Part shown: piece by piece, positions 24,820 through 33,159 of the stretch | How the letters are laid out: each line of letters begins with the position of its first letter | Position numbering within the stretch: position 1 is the stretch's first letter | Source: Agrobacterium larrymoorei | Lineage (GTDB): Bacteria; Pseudomonadota; Alphaproteobacteria; Rhizobiales; Rhizobiaceae | Direction: 5' to 3' | DNA length: 64,000 nt | Assembly (NCBI RefSeq): GCF_030819275.1 | Contig: NZ_JAUTBL010000002.1 | Location: 2,420,501-2,484,500, forward strand | Position numbers and translations under genes: made by a program | Notes under the pieces: generated by a model | Told to the model about the DNA's origin: nothing | Databases searched by the model: none | Seen by the model: only the letters and a program-made list of their open reading frames with translations

Positions 24820-25255
24820 AATTATTGACCTCCGAGGCGGCCACCACACCGGCGGTGATCTTGCCCGCCGTCAGCGGGCCTGTCGCAACCGTATAGGCGA
24901 GGCGGGCAAAGCGCTCATCCGCACCGCGTGGAAAGAACTCCAGCGGAAACACGTAACCAGCCACAAGCGACGCCTTGGGGATCGCGCCGGATGTCCATGC
25001 GACGCGGGGCGAGGAGAACGCCTCATTGTCGTCGGTCTGGAGATCGACGGTCAGCGTCGCCGCACCGGAGGCAAGCGCCGTCTCCACCATCTGCAGGCGA
25101 AGATCGACCTTCTTGCCACGGCCAAGATCCTTGCGGATTGCGGCAGCGGCACCCACGGGTTTGCCCGATGCGCCGAAGTCGATGACATTGGTGGATACGG
25201 TCGAGGCGGTGATCGCCTGCGCATCCGAGAAAAGATTCTGTGCGTCAAAAATCAT
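24812..25255 (-). CDS. Bbp16-type capsid cement protein
   Basis: A 147-residue protein that opens MIFDAQNLFSDAQAITASTV and has the VGAAAAIRKDLGRGKKVDLR and LAYTVATGPLTAGKITAGVV stretches typical of the Bbp16 cement family, first seen in Bordetella phage BPP-1, where it decorates and stabilises the capsid as a beta-rich clamp. It lies directly after the capsid gene as expected. Confidence 0.8.
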   Translation of the reverse strand: MIFDAQNLFSDAQAITASTVSTNVIDFGASGKPVGAAAAIRKDLGRGKKVDLRLQMVETALASGAATLTVDLQTDDNEAFSSPRVAWTSGAIPKASLVAGYVFPLEFFPRGADERFARLAYTVATGPLTAGKITAGVVAASEVNNYD

Positions 25256-25281
25256 GGAGTGTCACCTGTTCCAGACCGTCC

Positions 25282-26277
25282 TCAGACGATCTGCCCTTCT
25301 GTTTCGAGAATATTGTCGTCGCGGCGGATCGGCACGCCGAGGAAGGAGACGATCGGCTTGCCCTGGCTCTGGTCGAGCGTCAGGTTCACATTGGTGCGGT
25401 TCATTGCCTGCTTGTGCAGGAAGGTCTGCACCGTCTTGCTGGCATAGATCACCGTCTTGCCGTTCGGCTGGTTCGGGTTCTGCAATGCGTAGTAGCCGTC
25501 GATCATCAGGTTGATGAGATCGGCGCCGCCAGCCGTGGGATTGGCGCGCAGGTCGGAAACGTCGATATTGGCGATACGCGCCACGCCGCGCCAGTCGCGC
25601 ACGGAAAGGCCGATATCCTGCTGGAACTTCTCGCGGTACACATCGTAGAGAGAGCCGTCCGGCAGTTCCTTGGTGGTCTTGCCCTTGTCGTCGCGCTGCA
25701 GACCGGCCTTCGATCCTTCCGGATAAAGCAGGTGAACGGAATCCTCACCCCAGGTTACGAACCAGATGGAGGTGTTGTCCGACCCCGTGCCGCCGGCATC
25801 GACGATCTGGCGGCCATTGGCGGCGGATTTGGCGTTGAAGCGGGCATGCAGGCCGGTAAAGCGCTCCGGGTTCACGTCGATATCGCCATAATAGACGGTG
25901 GAGCCCAGCATGTTCGCCATGCCCGCAATATGGGCCTTGGCTTCGTTCAGACGAAACCGCGCCGGGTTCTTGGCGATCTCCACCAGCTTGGCGTCGACTT
26001 CCGACCAGTCTTCCAGCATGCCGGTCGCGTCCTTCACCTGCGCCGTCGTGCCCTTGGTCGGCAGAACGCCCTTGTAGAGCTTGCGCCAGGTGGGAACGGG
26101 AAGGCCGGTGCGCACCGTCGTCAGATGCGACGAGCCCATGTTGCATTCGAAGATCGGCGCGTCTTCATACATCGCGTTGAACTGCACCAGCATGTCGATG
26201 ATGGTGGAAATGTCGTCGCCCCAGCCCTGCTTCTTCAGGTCGGAAAGCGTGGGATACATATTGCCGATAGTGGCCAT
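25282..26277 (-). CDS. Major capsid protein (Bbp17-like)
   Basis: A 331-residue HK97-fold major capsid protein of the BPP-1 type. Recognisable parts are the N-terminal MATIGNMYPTLSDLKKQGWG, the FECNMGSSHLTTVRTGLPVP and NPERFTGLHARFNAKSAANG segments, the QDIGLSVRDWRGVARIANID stretch, and the C-terminal TVIYASKTVQTFLHKQAMNR. It lies between the scaffold and the cement genes. It indicates the head belongs to the BPP-1 lineage while the tail is T7-like. Confidence 0.85.
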   Translation of the reverse strand: MATIGNMYPTLSDLKKQGWGDDISTIIDMLVQFNAMYEDAPIFECNMGSSHLTTVRTGLPVPTWRKLYKGVLPTKGTTAQVKDATGMLEDWSEVDAKLVEIAKNPARFRLNEAKAHIAGMANMLGSTVYYGDIDVNPERFTGLHARFNAKSAANGRQIVDAGGTGSDNTSIWFVTWGEDSVHLLYPEGSKAGLQRDDKGKTTKELPDGSLYDVYREKFQQDIGLSVRDWRGVARIANIDVSDLRANPTAGGADLINLMIDGYYALQNPNQPNGKTVIYASKTVQTFLHKQAMNRTNVNLTLDQSQGKPIVSFLGVPIRRDDNILETEGQIV

Positions 26278-26280
26278 GTG

Positions 26281-26991
26281 TTAACCTCGTGTCGTTGATG
26301 TTGTCGCTCCGTACATCGCCTGCTCGGGCGAGGTCGGAGGGGCTGCTGCGGTTTCCGACGATGCGGGCTTGTCATCACTGAGAGCGTTGCCGACACGGGC
26401 CAATAGCCGGAAAAGTCCGGGATGGTTGCCAATCCCGATTTCGACGAGATCGCGGCGGAGAGCATCGTCTCCGAACGTCGCGATCACGCGGTTTGCGTTG
26501 TTGAGGCTGGTCGCAAGGTTGTCGCCGCCAAAGTCCCGGTCGGCGCGGATTTCCTGCTGCCAGTCGGAGGTGATCTTCTGGTGGCGCTCGCTCAGCGCGT
26601 CATATTCAAGCTTGCGCTGCTCAGCGATCACCCCGGCCAGACGGCTCGCCTGACCATTCGTCAGGCCAAGCTCCTTCATCACCGGGGATGCGCGCTCCAA
26701 CAGCGCCCGGTCGAGTTCAATGCCGCCATCGAGCTTGATGTCGTATTCGCCATTTTCAGGCACCAGATCGGCAAGGTCGCCCGGCTCGGAGGCAGGCTTA
26801 TCGCCTTCCCCTTCGCCACCCTCTCGACCCGCTCCATTCTGGCCGGCGACAAGCGGCTCCGCCGCCCCGTTCAGAAGCGGCGCATCGGCGCTCTCATTGG
26901 CATTGGCATCGCCGCCACTGTCCGGGCTCACACCCCAATCCGTATGGCCTTCCGGCGCAAAGGCGGCGTTATTCATCCACTGTCTCAGCAT
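26281..26991 (-). CDS. Head scaffolding protein
   Basis: A 236-residue acidic protein. Residues 1-75 are low-complexity, rich in G, E, A and D. The middle has a LDRALLERASPVMKELGLTN-type helical segment and a long helix (LAGVIAEQRKLEYDALSERH). The C-terminal region (DFGGDNLATSLNNANRVIAT) is typical of podovirus scaffolds, which fill the procapsid and leave before packaging. It is placed immediately upstream of the capsid gene with 3 bases between them. Confidence 0.72.
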   Translation of the reverse strand: MLRQWMNNAAFAPEGHTDWGVSPDSGGDANANESADAPLLNGAAEPLVAGQNGAGREGGEGEGDKPASEPGDLADLVPENGEYDIKLDGGIELDRALLERASPVMKELGLTNGQASRLAGVIAEQRKLEYDALSERHQKITSDWQQEIRADRDFGGDNLATSLNNANRVIATFGDDALRRDLVEIGIGNHPGLFRLLARVGNALSDDKPASSETAAAPPTSPEQAMYGATTSTTRG

Positions 26992-27265
26992 GCTCTTCCC
27001 TCTTGCGCTTTTCCGCGCGTCTGTGGGCCTCGATCATCATCTCGGCATAGGCGGTGGGTTTGATCTGGTTCAGCTGGTCGATGATGGTGACGCCGATGAT
27101 CCGGCGACCGATGTGAATGCCGGTCTCGCCATTCACCACATGCGGCGCGCCGTAGACGTTGCACTGGCAAAGCACCCACCAGAGAAATTCGCGCGCACGC
27201 GGCTCCGCCAGCACGAACTCGGTTGCGAGATCGAGCGCCTGTTCCTGCATTGTTTTGGCTGTCAT
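26969..27265 (-). CDS. Bbp19-like small phage protein
   Basis: A 98-residue protein with the FLWWVLCQCNVYGAPH core and a charged C-terminal helix (EMMIEAHRRAEKRKREEH), consistent with the Bbp19-type domain that sits between portal and scaffold in BPP-1-like phages. It overlaps the portal stop by four bases and the scaffold start by 23, so it is part of a tightly coupled unit. Function unknown. Confidence 0.6.
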   Translation of the reverse strand: MTAKTMQEQALDLATEFVLAEPRAREFLWWVLCQCNVYGAPHVVNGETGIHIGRRIIGVTIIDQLNQIKPTAYAEMMIEAHRRAEKRKREEHAETVDE

Positions 27266-28977
27266 CCGGCAATCCCAAGCTTGCGCAGCAGTTCCACCGG
27301 CCCGCCATTATCGTCGGTGGCGGAAAGCGCCTGTGCCGCCTGGGCACCGTCTCGCAGTGCAGGCGCCAGCTTGGCGGCGGCTTCCGTCGCCTGCGCCGCC
27401 TGTTGCTGTTGCGCCCGCTCATCGCGGATCGCCTTCACCTTGTCGTCGGAGCGCACGATGGTGGAAACCACACCGATCGCATCGCCATATTCGTCGATCG
27501 CCTGGTCCACATCGAGCTTGTCCACCGCATCCGGACGAGCCCCGGCAAGATTGCCGACGAAACTCACCATCCGCTCGATAGAGCCGGTCGAAACCGCAAG
27601 CTGCGCCTGGTAGAGCGTCGAGATATTGTCGACATTCAGCTCCTCGCCCTGCAGATCCTGCGGCGCGTCCGGAAGCTCATTGTCATCGTCCAGCTGGTAG
27701 AACACCCAGTCGGCCAGCGGCTGGATCAACTCGTGATGCTGGCGTTCCACCGTCGGCCCCAGCTGCTGAAGCTGTTCTTCCTTGCGCTGCGTCAACTCGA
27801 ACTGGTTACGCGGCTGAACCCCTTCCATGGTGCTGATCGCCATGAAGAGATCGGCATAAAAGGCGCGGTCCACCCGACGCTTCGCCTCATCGATGTCGGC
27901 GGCGAGATCCCCCAGCGGCACATTCACCTCGAAAGCGCGGCGATAGGCGGCCGTGCCGACACTCTGCTCGTCCACGAAGGTCACGGTACCGGGGAGCGAC
28001 GAATTGCGCTTGTTGCGAAGCGAGGTCGGCGCCACCAGCGGCGGGCGCACCTGGTGCTCGATGCCCATGCCCTTCCAGCGCTGCTCGGTCTGCAACATCT
28101 TCACATCCGGCAGCGCGTCCATGCCGGGGCATGTGGCGGCATAGACATCCTCGCCCACCACATCCCAGCGCGGCGCAATCAGCGGATTGCGGTCGAAACC
28201 GCTCACCTCCAGCATCCTGTCGCGATCCTGGCCGGCTTCCCAATAGTTGGACATGAAGGGCTTGTTGGCCTTGGTGGGACGGTTTGCGTCCCGCGCGGAA
28301 CGCGGCTCGATGGCGTTGAACACCTCCACCACCTCATCGTAATTGCCCCGGTCCCACAGGTTCTTGATGGTGGAGGAGACGTTTGACCAGTCCATATCGC
28401 GGGAGTTGGGCTTTGCCACCCAGCGCCCGACAATCTGCTCCACCGTCATCCACACGCGGCGATAGCAGGTATCGACCCGCATGCCATACTGGCTCTGCGC
28501 CAGCCAATATTGCCCGACAGGCGGCAAGATGCCGTGCAGGCGGCGCCCGGCGCGCGTCAGGATCAGGCAGAACTGCCCGAACAAAAGCTCGTCGCCATAA
28601 CCGGAATGAAGACAATTATATATATTCGAGACCGCCAGCCGCTCGCGCGCCCGGCGCGTTGCCTCATAGAGATAGTCTTTGACAGGCCCAAACTCGCGCA
28701 GATCCTTGTCGGTAATGCTGTAGCGCATCCAGGGCCGTGTGGGAGACGTCAGCCCCGCCTGCATGCCCGATTGCGCCACGCGATGCGCAAGCTTCGGTGA
28801 ATTGTCGATGATCTTCTTGTTGCCGTTGATCCCCTTCGGGTCACGGGCATCCCCCTTGCGGTAACGGCCGGGAACGATGAAATCGTTCAGCTCCTGCCAC
28901 TGCGCCTCATAGGGGTTGCGCTCCTTCTGCAACGCCTTCAGGCGCCGCTCATGCCGTTCGCGGATCGTATCGGCCAT
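27262..28977 (-). CDS. Portal (head-tail connector) protein
   Basis: A 571-residue portal of the T7 gp8/Bbp type, the dodecameric DNA gate. Landmarks are RHERRLKALQKERNPYEAQW and FIVPGRYRKGD near the start, a SGMQAGLTSPTRPWMRY motif, NVPLGDLAADIDEAKRRVDR in the stem region, and a Q/A-rich C-terminal helix (RAQQQQAAQATEAAAKLAPA). ATG 28977 is used; earlier codons give a tryptophan- and arginine-rich run unlike the family. Confidence 0.85.
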   Translation of the reverse strand: MADTIRERHERRLKALQKERNPYEAQWQELNDFIVPGRYRKGDARDPKGINGNKKIIDNSPKLAHRVAQSGMQAGLTSPTRPWMRYSITDKDLREFGPVKDYLYEATRRARERLAVSNIYNCLHSGYGDELLFGQFCLILTRAGRRLHGILPPVGQYWLAQSQYGMRVDTCYRRVWMTVEQIVGRWVAKPNSRDMDWSNVSSTIKNLWDRGNYDEVVEVFNAIEPRSARDANRPTKANKPFMSNYWEAGQDRDRMLEVSGFDRNPLIAPRWDVVGEDVYAATCPGMDALPDVKMLQTEQRWKGMGIEHQVRPPLVAPTSLRNKRNSSLPGTVTFVDEQSVGTAAYRRAFEVNVPLGDLAADIDEAKRRVDRAFYADLFMAISTMEGVQPRNQFELTQRKEEQLQQLGPTVERQHHELIQPLADWVFYQLDDDNELPDAPQDLQGEELNVDNISTLYQAQLAVSTGSIERMVSFVGNLAGARPDAVDKLDVDQAIDEYGDAIGVVSTIVRSDDKVKAIRDERAQQQQAAQATEAAAKLAPALRDGAQAAQALSATDDNGGPVELLRKLGIAG

Positions 28978-28978
28978 A

Positions 28979-29194
28979 TCAGCCTCCCAACAGGTTTTTC
29001 TTGCCGCTGCTATCCAGCGCACCCACACCCTGAACCCCGGTCAGCATGGTCGATGTCGCAGCCCGCAACCGATCCCGCACCCGCCGCCCGGCACCATTCA
29101 CCGTCTGGCTATCCGGCTCGCGCTGCGCCGCATACTCGATCGGCAACTTCGGATCCTCCGGCTTCGCCACCTTGGGAGACTTGAAAACACACAT
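28979..29194 (-). CDS. Small conserved phage protein next to portal
   Basis: A 71-residue protein (MCVFKSPKVAKPEDPKLP ... TGVQGVGALDSSGKKNLLGG). The MCxFxSPKxP opening and the KKxLLGG ending are a recurrent pair in small proteins encoded just before podovirus portals. One base separates it from the portal gene. Its role is unknown; a minor head component or assembly factor is possible. Confidence 0.6.
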   Translation of the reverse strand: MCVFKSPKVAKPEDPKLPIEYAAQREPDSQTVNGAGRRVRDRLRAATSTMLTGVQGVGALDSSGKKNLLGG

Positions 29195-29300
29195 CGCAAA
29201 ACCTCGAATTGAAGACAGACAGAGCCAGCCCGCCTTGCGGGCCGTTCGGCTTAAATTTCATGGAAACAATCACTTAGGGCAGAGCACTCACCCCACCCCA

Positions 29301-29388
29301 CGTCATCCTCGGGCTCAACCCGAGGATTTACCGTCGCGCCAACAGACACAACGGGGATGGATGCTCGGGTCAGGCCCGAGCATGACGG
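29301..29388. repeat. Palindromic repeat, CGTCATCCTCGGG family
   Basis: CGTCATCCTCGGGCTCAACC...CGAGG is followed, about 35 bases on, by the outward arm ATGCTCGGGTCAGGCCCGAG-CATGACGG. Related copies are at 29441-29600, 31751-31838 and 40606-40729. This is a dispersed chromosomal repeat type in Rhizobiaceae and does not encode protein. Confidence 0.7.
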
Positions 29389-29440
29389 AGGAAGACGAGA
29401 CAACGGAGCAAACAAGCCGACAGCGCAACACACCTCAACG

Positions 29441-29600
29441 TCAGCCGTCACACCCCAACCTCACCCCGGGCGTCATCCTCGGGCTCGACCCGAGGACCCA
29501 CCGCCACCCCAACAGCGCGACACGCCTCAGCGTCAACCGGCACACGCCAACCTCACCCCGGGCGTCATCCTCGGGCTTGACCCGAGGACCCACCACCGCC
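29441..29600. repeat. Tandem duplication (92-bp period) of the palindromic repeat
   Basis: The sequence cgtcatcctcgggctcgacc followed by cgagga occurs at 29471 and again, with one change, at 29563, within two nearly identical ~92-bp units that both contain ccaacctcaccccgggcg just upstream. Only two units are seen, and each contains its own inverted repeat. Confidence 0.7.
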
Positions 29601-29702
29601 CCAACAGACGCGACGTGAACGGATGCACGGGACAGGCCCACTGGTGTCCGGTCTAAGCGGAGAAACGCCGTTTTGGCTCTTTCGGTAGCTCGCCGAGAGG
29701 TG

Positions 29703-29859
29703 CCCCCCCTGTCCTGCCGGGCATCTACCCCTTGAAGCGGGGGAGATCAAACTGTTGCAACGTCCTGCCCCAAACTGCACGCAGATGTCACACGCGAAGA
29801 GCGCCTCTTGCCGATCTCCCCCCTTGAGGGGGAGATGTCCGGCAGGACAGAGGGGGGGG
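29703..29859. repeat. MITE-like inverted-repeat element, copy 1
   Basis: About 157 bp with long terminal inverted repeats: cccccctgtcctgccgggca...cccttgaagcgggggagatc at the left, gatctccccccttgaggggg...agatgtccggcaggacagag at the right. A second copy lies at 61218-61403 between pgm and glgX. There is no coding capacity. It resembles non-autonomous palindromic elements of rhizobial chromosomes. Bases 29195-29973 as a whole hold only these repeats. Confidence 0.7.
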
Positions 29860-29973
29860 TAAGCCGCAGATCCAGAACGTAAAAGTGTGTCTTTACCCGA
29901 GGAGCGATGCCTTGCAACAGACGCTAGGTAAACTCAACCGAGACCGCGCCGGACACCATTGCCCAAACACCCC

Positions 29974-31485
29974 TCATCCAAACGGATTATACCCATCCCC
30001 ATCACCACCATACCCGGTCTCCCGGCTATGATTATACCGCTCATCCCCCCGCCCCTTAGGCACGACAGGCCGGGCAAAGGTCAGTCCAAGCGCATCCGCA
30101 CGGTTAGGCGAAGGAAGCCCCCGCGCCTTCATGTCTTCCTTGCTCTCGATCTGCAGCTTGCCATCCACGCGGGCCACAAGCTCAGGCCCGATCAGGTCGT
30201 GATAGAGAATGTCGTCGCGCGCATCGAGCGCACCGCCCTGTTTGAGCCAGTCGCGCATGCCCTTCCACATTTCGGCACGCTTGTTGAGACAGCCGCGGTC
30301 GATGCTCTTTTCGGCAAAGCTGACGAGCTGCCATGTGCGCCCCAGCGTCACGCCGGCGGAATAGATGCCGGTGCCATGACCAAGATCGATGAACACCGCA
30401 TCGGCCTGCAATTCATCCTCGAAGCGCGCCACATGGTTTGCCACCAGAATGTCGTTGTCGTTCTTCGGCATGGTCATCAAAAGCCGGGCATAGAGCCCCT
30501 GGCGTAGATAGATCACCAGCTCGTCGTCGCCGGTCCAGGCCGGATCGACGCCGATGATCTTCGGCGCGAAATCATATTGCTCCTTGCGCAGATGCACCTT
30601 CTGGGCGGCATCCACATCCTCGGTGGAAATGAACTGCTTTGCCGATGTCGATGGAAACATGCCGCGCACTCGCACTTTGACGAAATCGCTGTCCTCGCCG
30701 TAATCGCTGACCCATTCGGCAAGTTTCTTCTTGTTGGTACCGGGCACCGTGCGGCTGTCGATCTGCCGCCTGATCCAGCGCCGGCGATGCCGGCGGAAAC
30801 ACTCGCGAAACCGCCCGGTATTCTGCGTCGGATTGCCGAACACGATCCAGATGATGATGGTGTTTTCGTCGGTCAGCGCGCCTTCGGCCACTTCCCAGAC
30901 ACTGTCGGTAATCTTCGACGCCTCATCGAACATCAGCACGATGATCCGGTCCTTGTTGTGCAGACCGGCAAAAGCCTCGGTATTGTTGGCAGACCAGGCG
31001 ACGAAATCAAGCCGCCACAGATCGGCATGTCCCCGATCGCGCGACTTGATCGACATGGCCTGCGTCTCGAACCAGTGGCTGGTGATCGAGGAGCGGAACC
31101 ATTTGCCCACTTCCGGCGATGTCTTGGTGCGCAGCTGCGTCTCGGTATTGGCCGTCACCACGATCTTGCAATCGGCAAAACAGGACATCGCCCAATTGGC
31201 CATCATCCCCATCTGCGCCGATTTGCCGATCCCGTGTCCGCTCGCCACCGCAATCTGCAAAGGCTGGTAGCGGTTCTCGCTGTTCAGATGCTGACGGATC
31301 TCATCATTGATATCCGCCTGCCAATCCCGCGGCCCCGCAATCCCGTCAAGCTCGCCCTCACCCCAATCCCAGGCAAACCGCGCCCAGGCCTGTGGATCAT
31401 ACTGAAACCGCGCCGCCGCCTCGATAATCTCCGCATCGAGATCGGCATCCACACGGCCCTTGCTCGCCTGCTTGGCATTGCCCAT
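29974..31485 (-). CDS. Terminase large subunit
   Basis: A 503-residue packaging ATPase-nuclease. The Walker A is SGHGIGKS (residues 82-89) and the Walker B with catalytic Glu is IIVLMFDEAS (D187, E188). The coupling motif is in VFGNPTQNTGRF. The RNase H-like nuclease starts at GVDPAWTGDD (D314), with FIDLGHGTG providing a further acid. All expected residues are present, so the protein looks functional. It is separated from the small subunit by about 540 bp of repeat-bearing DNA. Confidence 0.9.
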   Translation of the reverse strand: MGNAKQASKGRVDADLDAEIIEAAARFQYDPQAWARFAWDWGEGELDGIAGPRDWQADINDEIRQHLNSENRYQPLQIAVASGHGIGKSAQMGMMANWAMSCFADCKIVVTANTETQLRTKTSPEVGKWFRSSITSHWFETQAMSIKSRDRGHADLWRLDFVAWSANNTEAFAGLHNKDRIIVLMFDEASKITDSVWEVAEGALTDENTIIIWIVFGNPTQNTGRFRECFRRHRRRWIRRQIDSRTVPGTNKKKLAEWVSDYGEDSDFVKVRVRGMFPSTSAKQFISTEDVDAAQKVHLRKEQYDFAPKIIGVDPAWTGDDELVIYLRQGLYARLLMTMPKNDNDILVANHVARFEDELQADAVFIDLGHGTGIYSAGVTLGRTWQLVSFAEKSIDRGCLNKRAEMWKGMRDWLKQGGALDARDDILYHDLIGPELVARVDGKLQIESKEDMKARGLPSPNRADALGLTFARPVVPKGRGDERYNHSRETGYGGDGDGYNPFG

Positions 31486-31750
31486 GAACGATCTCCCGGC
31501 AAAGCCTGCACTGTCTGGAATTGGATGTCACACGCGGCGCGCACTCGCCCGATTGAAGCAGGTCGCGATCTTTCCGATCACACGGCGCAAATAATCCGCG
31601 ACAACATCGCATAGATTCAAAAAGGCAAAGCGTCCTTTGTGCGTCCAATAGGACGCCCGGCGGTTTAACTGGATACACAGTCATTCAGCCGGACACTCTG
31701 TCACTTATCACTTCCGCACGACGTTGCGATGAGGTCAAACCTCTCCCCTC

Positions 31751-31838
31751 CGTCATCCTCGGGCTCGACCCGAGGATCCATCAGCCGCACTCTTCAGCGC
31801 GTGAAAAGATGGATCCTCGCCTCAAGGGCGAGGATGAC
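31751..31838. repeat. Palindromic repeat between terminase genes
   Basis: CGTCATCCTCGGGCTCGACC-CGAGGATCCAT at 31751, matched by ATGGATCCTCGCCTCAAGGG-CGAGGATGAC ending at 31838. Same family as 29301 and 40606. The remainder of 31486-32026 shows no gene, terminator or RNA; it separates two genes that are normally adjacent. Confidence 0.7.
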
Positions 31839-32026
31839 TCCGAGAGGTTTTCCGCCTTCGACCAAAGGCGTGTTCTCAACTGTCGTTCCAAGACCCTATC
31901 CAAGGTCACGAGGCCAGAAAGTCAAAAAGCGTCGTGCAACGGAGCCACAGACAAAGCACCTCGACGCAGACGCCACCCGCCGACACCCCGACCGACCGGC
32001 ACCGTCAACCGCAGCAACAAAACCCG

Positions 32027-32581
32027 TCAGTCCAAAACCCGCGCCTTGGCCCGTGCCAACCGCTCGGCGAGCGACCCGCTAACCTCAACCTCGACCTTCT
32101 CCCGAAACGCCTGCACATCGATATGCTTGCCGATCAGCTCCAGCCGCTTGATCCGGTCGCTGAGCTTCACCTGCGACACCCGTCCGATCGCCTCACGACT
32201 CTCGCCACGCCCTTCGAACAGTTCCTTGACCTCAACCGCCGCCACCAGCCCCTGCCGCCAGATCAACGGCCACTGATCGACCGGCTTCAACCCGCCATTC
32301 TCATCATAAAGATCGGCAATGTCCGCCACCGCCTCTTCGGCCAGCCGCGACAGCAACCAGTCGGCGTGGATTTGCGTGCGTTCGGAACGCTCTCGCTTGG
32401 CCTGCTCCACTGCTTCCATCACCTGAACCTTCTTCAGAAGTATTGATCCGAGCACTTTCGCCGTCTTGCAACTATACCCCGCCCGGATCGCGGCTTGGCT
32501 GGCGTTCAGATCGACCAGATACTCCTCGACGAAGAGGCGCTGCCTCGGATTCAATGGCCGTGGTGTTTTCATGGGGGTCAT
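32027..32581 (-). CDS. Terminase small subunit
   Basis: A 184-residue DNA-recognition subunit of the Terminase_2 type. The N-terminal helix-turn-helix is clear: LNPRQRLFVEEYLVDLNASQ, AAIRAGYS, then TAKVLGSILLKKVQVMEAVE. It is followed by a long helical middle (DRIKRLELIGKHIDVQAF) and a charged C-terminus. It would bind the packaging site and recruit the large subunit. The start MTPMKTPRPL is followed by a usual opening. Confidence 0.85.
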   Translation of the reverse strand: MTPMKTPRPLNPRQRLFVEEYLVDLNASQAAIRAGYSCKTAKVLGSILLKKVQVMEAVEQAKRERSERTQIHADWLLSRLAEEAVADIADLYDENGGLKPVDQWPLIWRQGLVAAVEVKELFEGRGESREAIGRVSQVKLSDRIKRLELIGKHIDVQAFREKVEVEVSGSLAERLARAKARVLD

Positions 32582-33102
32582 TCCGTGCCAGCGGTCTACT
32601 GCGTTGTGTATCGAGGCCTAGATTTTCAGGCCGTGCCGCAGAAGCAACCTGAGCAACACACCGGCAACGCTGAGCTAACTGGCTAAAAAGCAAGATCGAA
32701 AACGAAAGCAGGAGCAAAGAGGCTTCGCGGCAAAAGCCGCCTATCGATACACGTGGCCCATAAACGCAAAAAGCGACCCGAAGGCCGCTTCCAAATACAA
32801 TTCTTCGAATATGAAGACATGTCACTTATCGCTGTTTCGGGTAGAAAAGTCAAACGATAAAATCTTCGAAACGCAAAAATAGTCTAAAACCCTGAAACAT
32901 ATATTTTAAAATCTACTGATCCAAAGGACGATTTGTATATAGAATCCGCTTTGACGGCTGGTGCGACATTCATCGTCAGTAGCGACTGACATTTCGAGCA
33001 TCCCGCCGTCCAGGCGTTCGGCATATCGATGATCAGAGCCGGAGATTTCGTGGCGGAATTGACGAGAAGAAGACAATCAACATGAGCACCTATCCTCTCA
33101 GA
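32582..33102. other. Non-coding, AT-rich region between terS and the Fic gene
   Basis: About 520 bp with no supported gene on either strand. The part 32820-33000 is notably AT-rich compared with the phage genes. It may hold the late promoter for the terminase/head operon (minus strand), but no convincing -35/-10 pair could be picked out by eye. Confidence 0.4.
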
Positions 33103-33151
33103 TTTTGACCTTTGCTATTGCTGCCTCTGCTAGCGGTAGCAAAGGTCAAAA
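33103..33151. terminator. Strong hairpin downstream of the Fic gene
   Basis: A perfect 15-bp inverted repeat: TTTTGACCTTTGCTA at 33103-33117 and TAGCAAAGGTCAAAA at 33137-33151, with a 19-base loop. It lies 9 bases past the Fic stop. Because the arms begin and end in T4/A4 it could act as a terminator in either direction; it could also be a protein-binding palindrome. Confidence 0.5.
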
Positions 33152-33159
33152 GCAGACCA

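Noticed and set aside
29441..29600. Possible CRISPR array
   Set aside because: Only two long (92-bp) units, each with internal palindrome and no variable spacers; it is a tandem copy of a chromosomal repeat.
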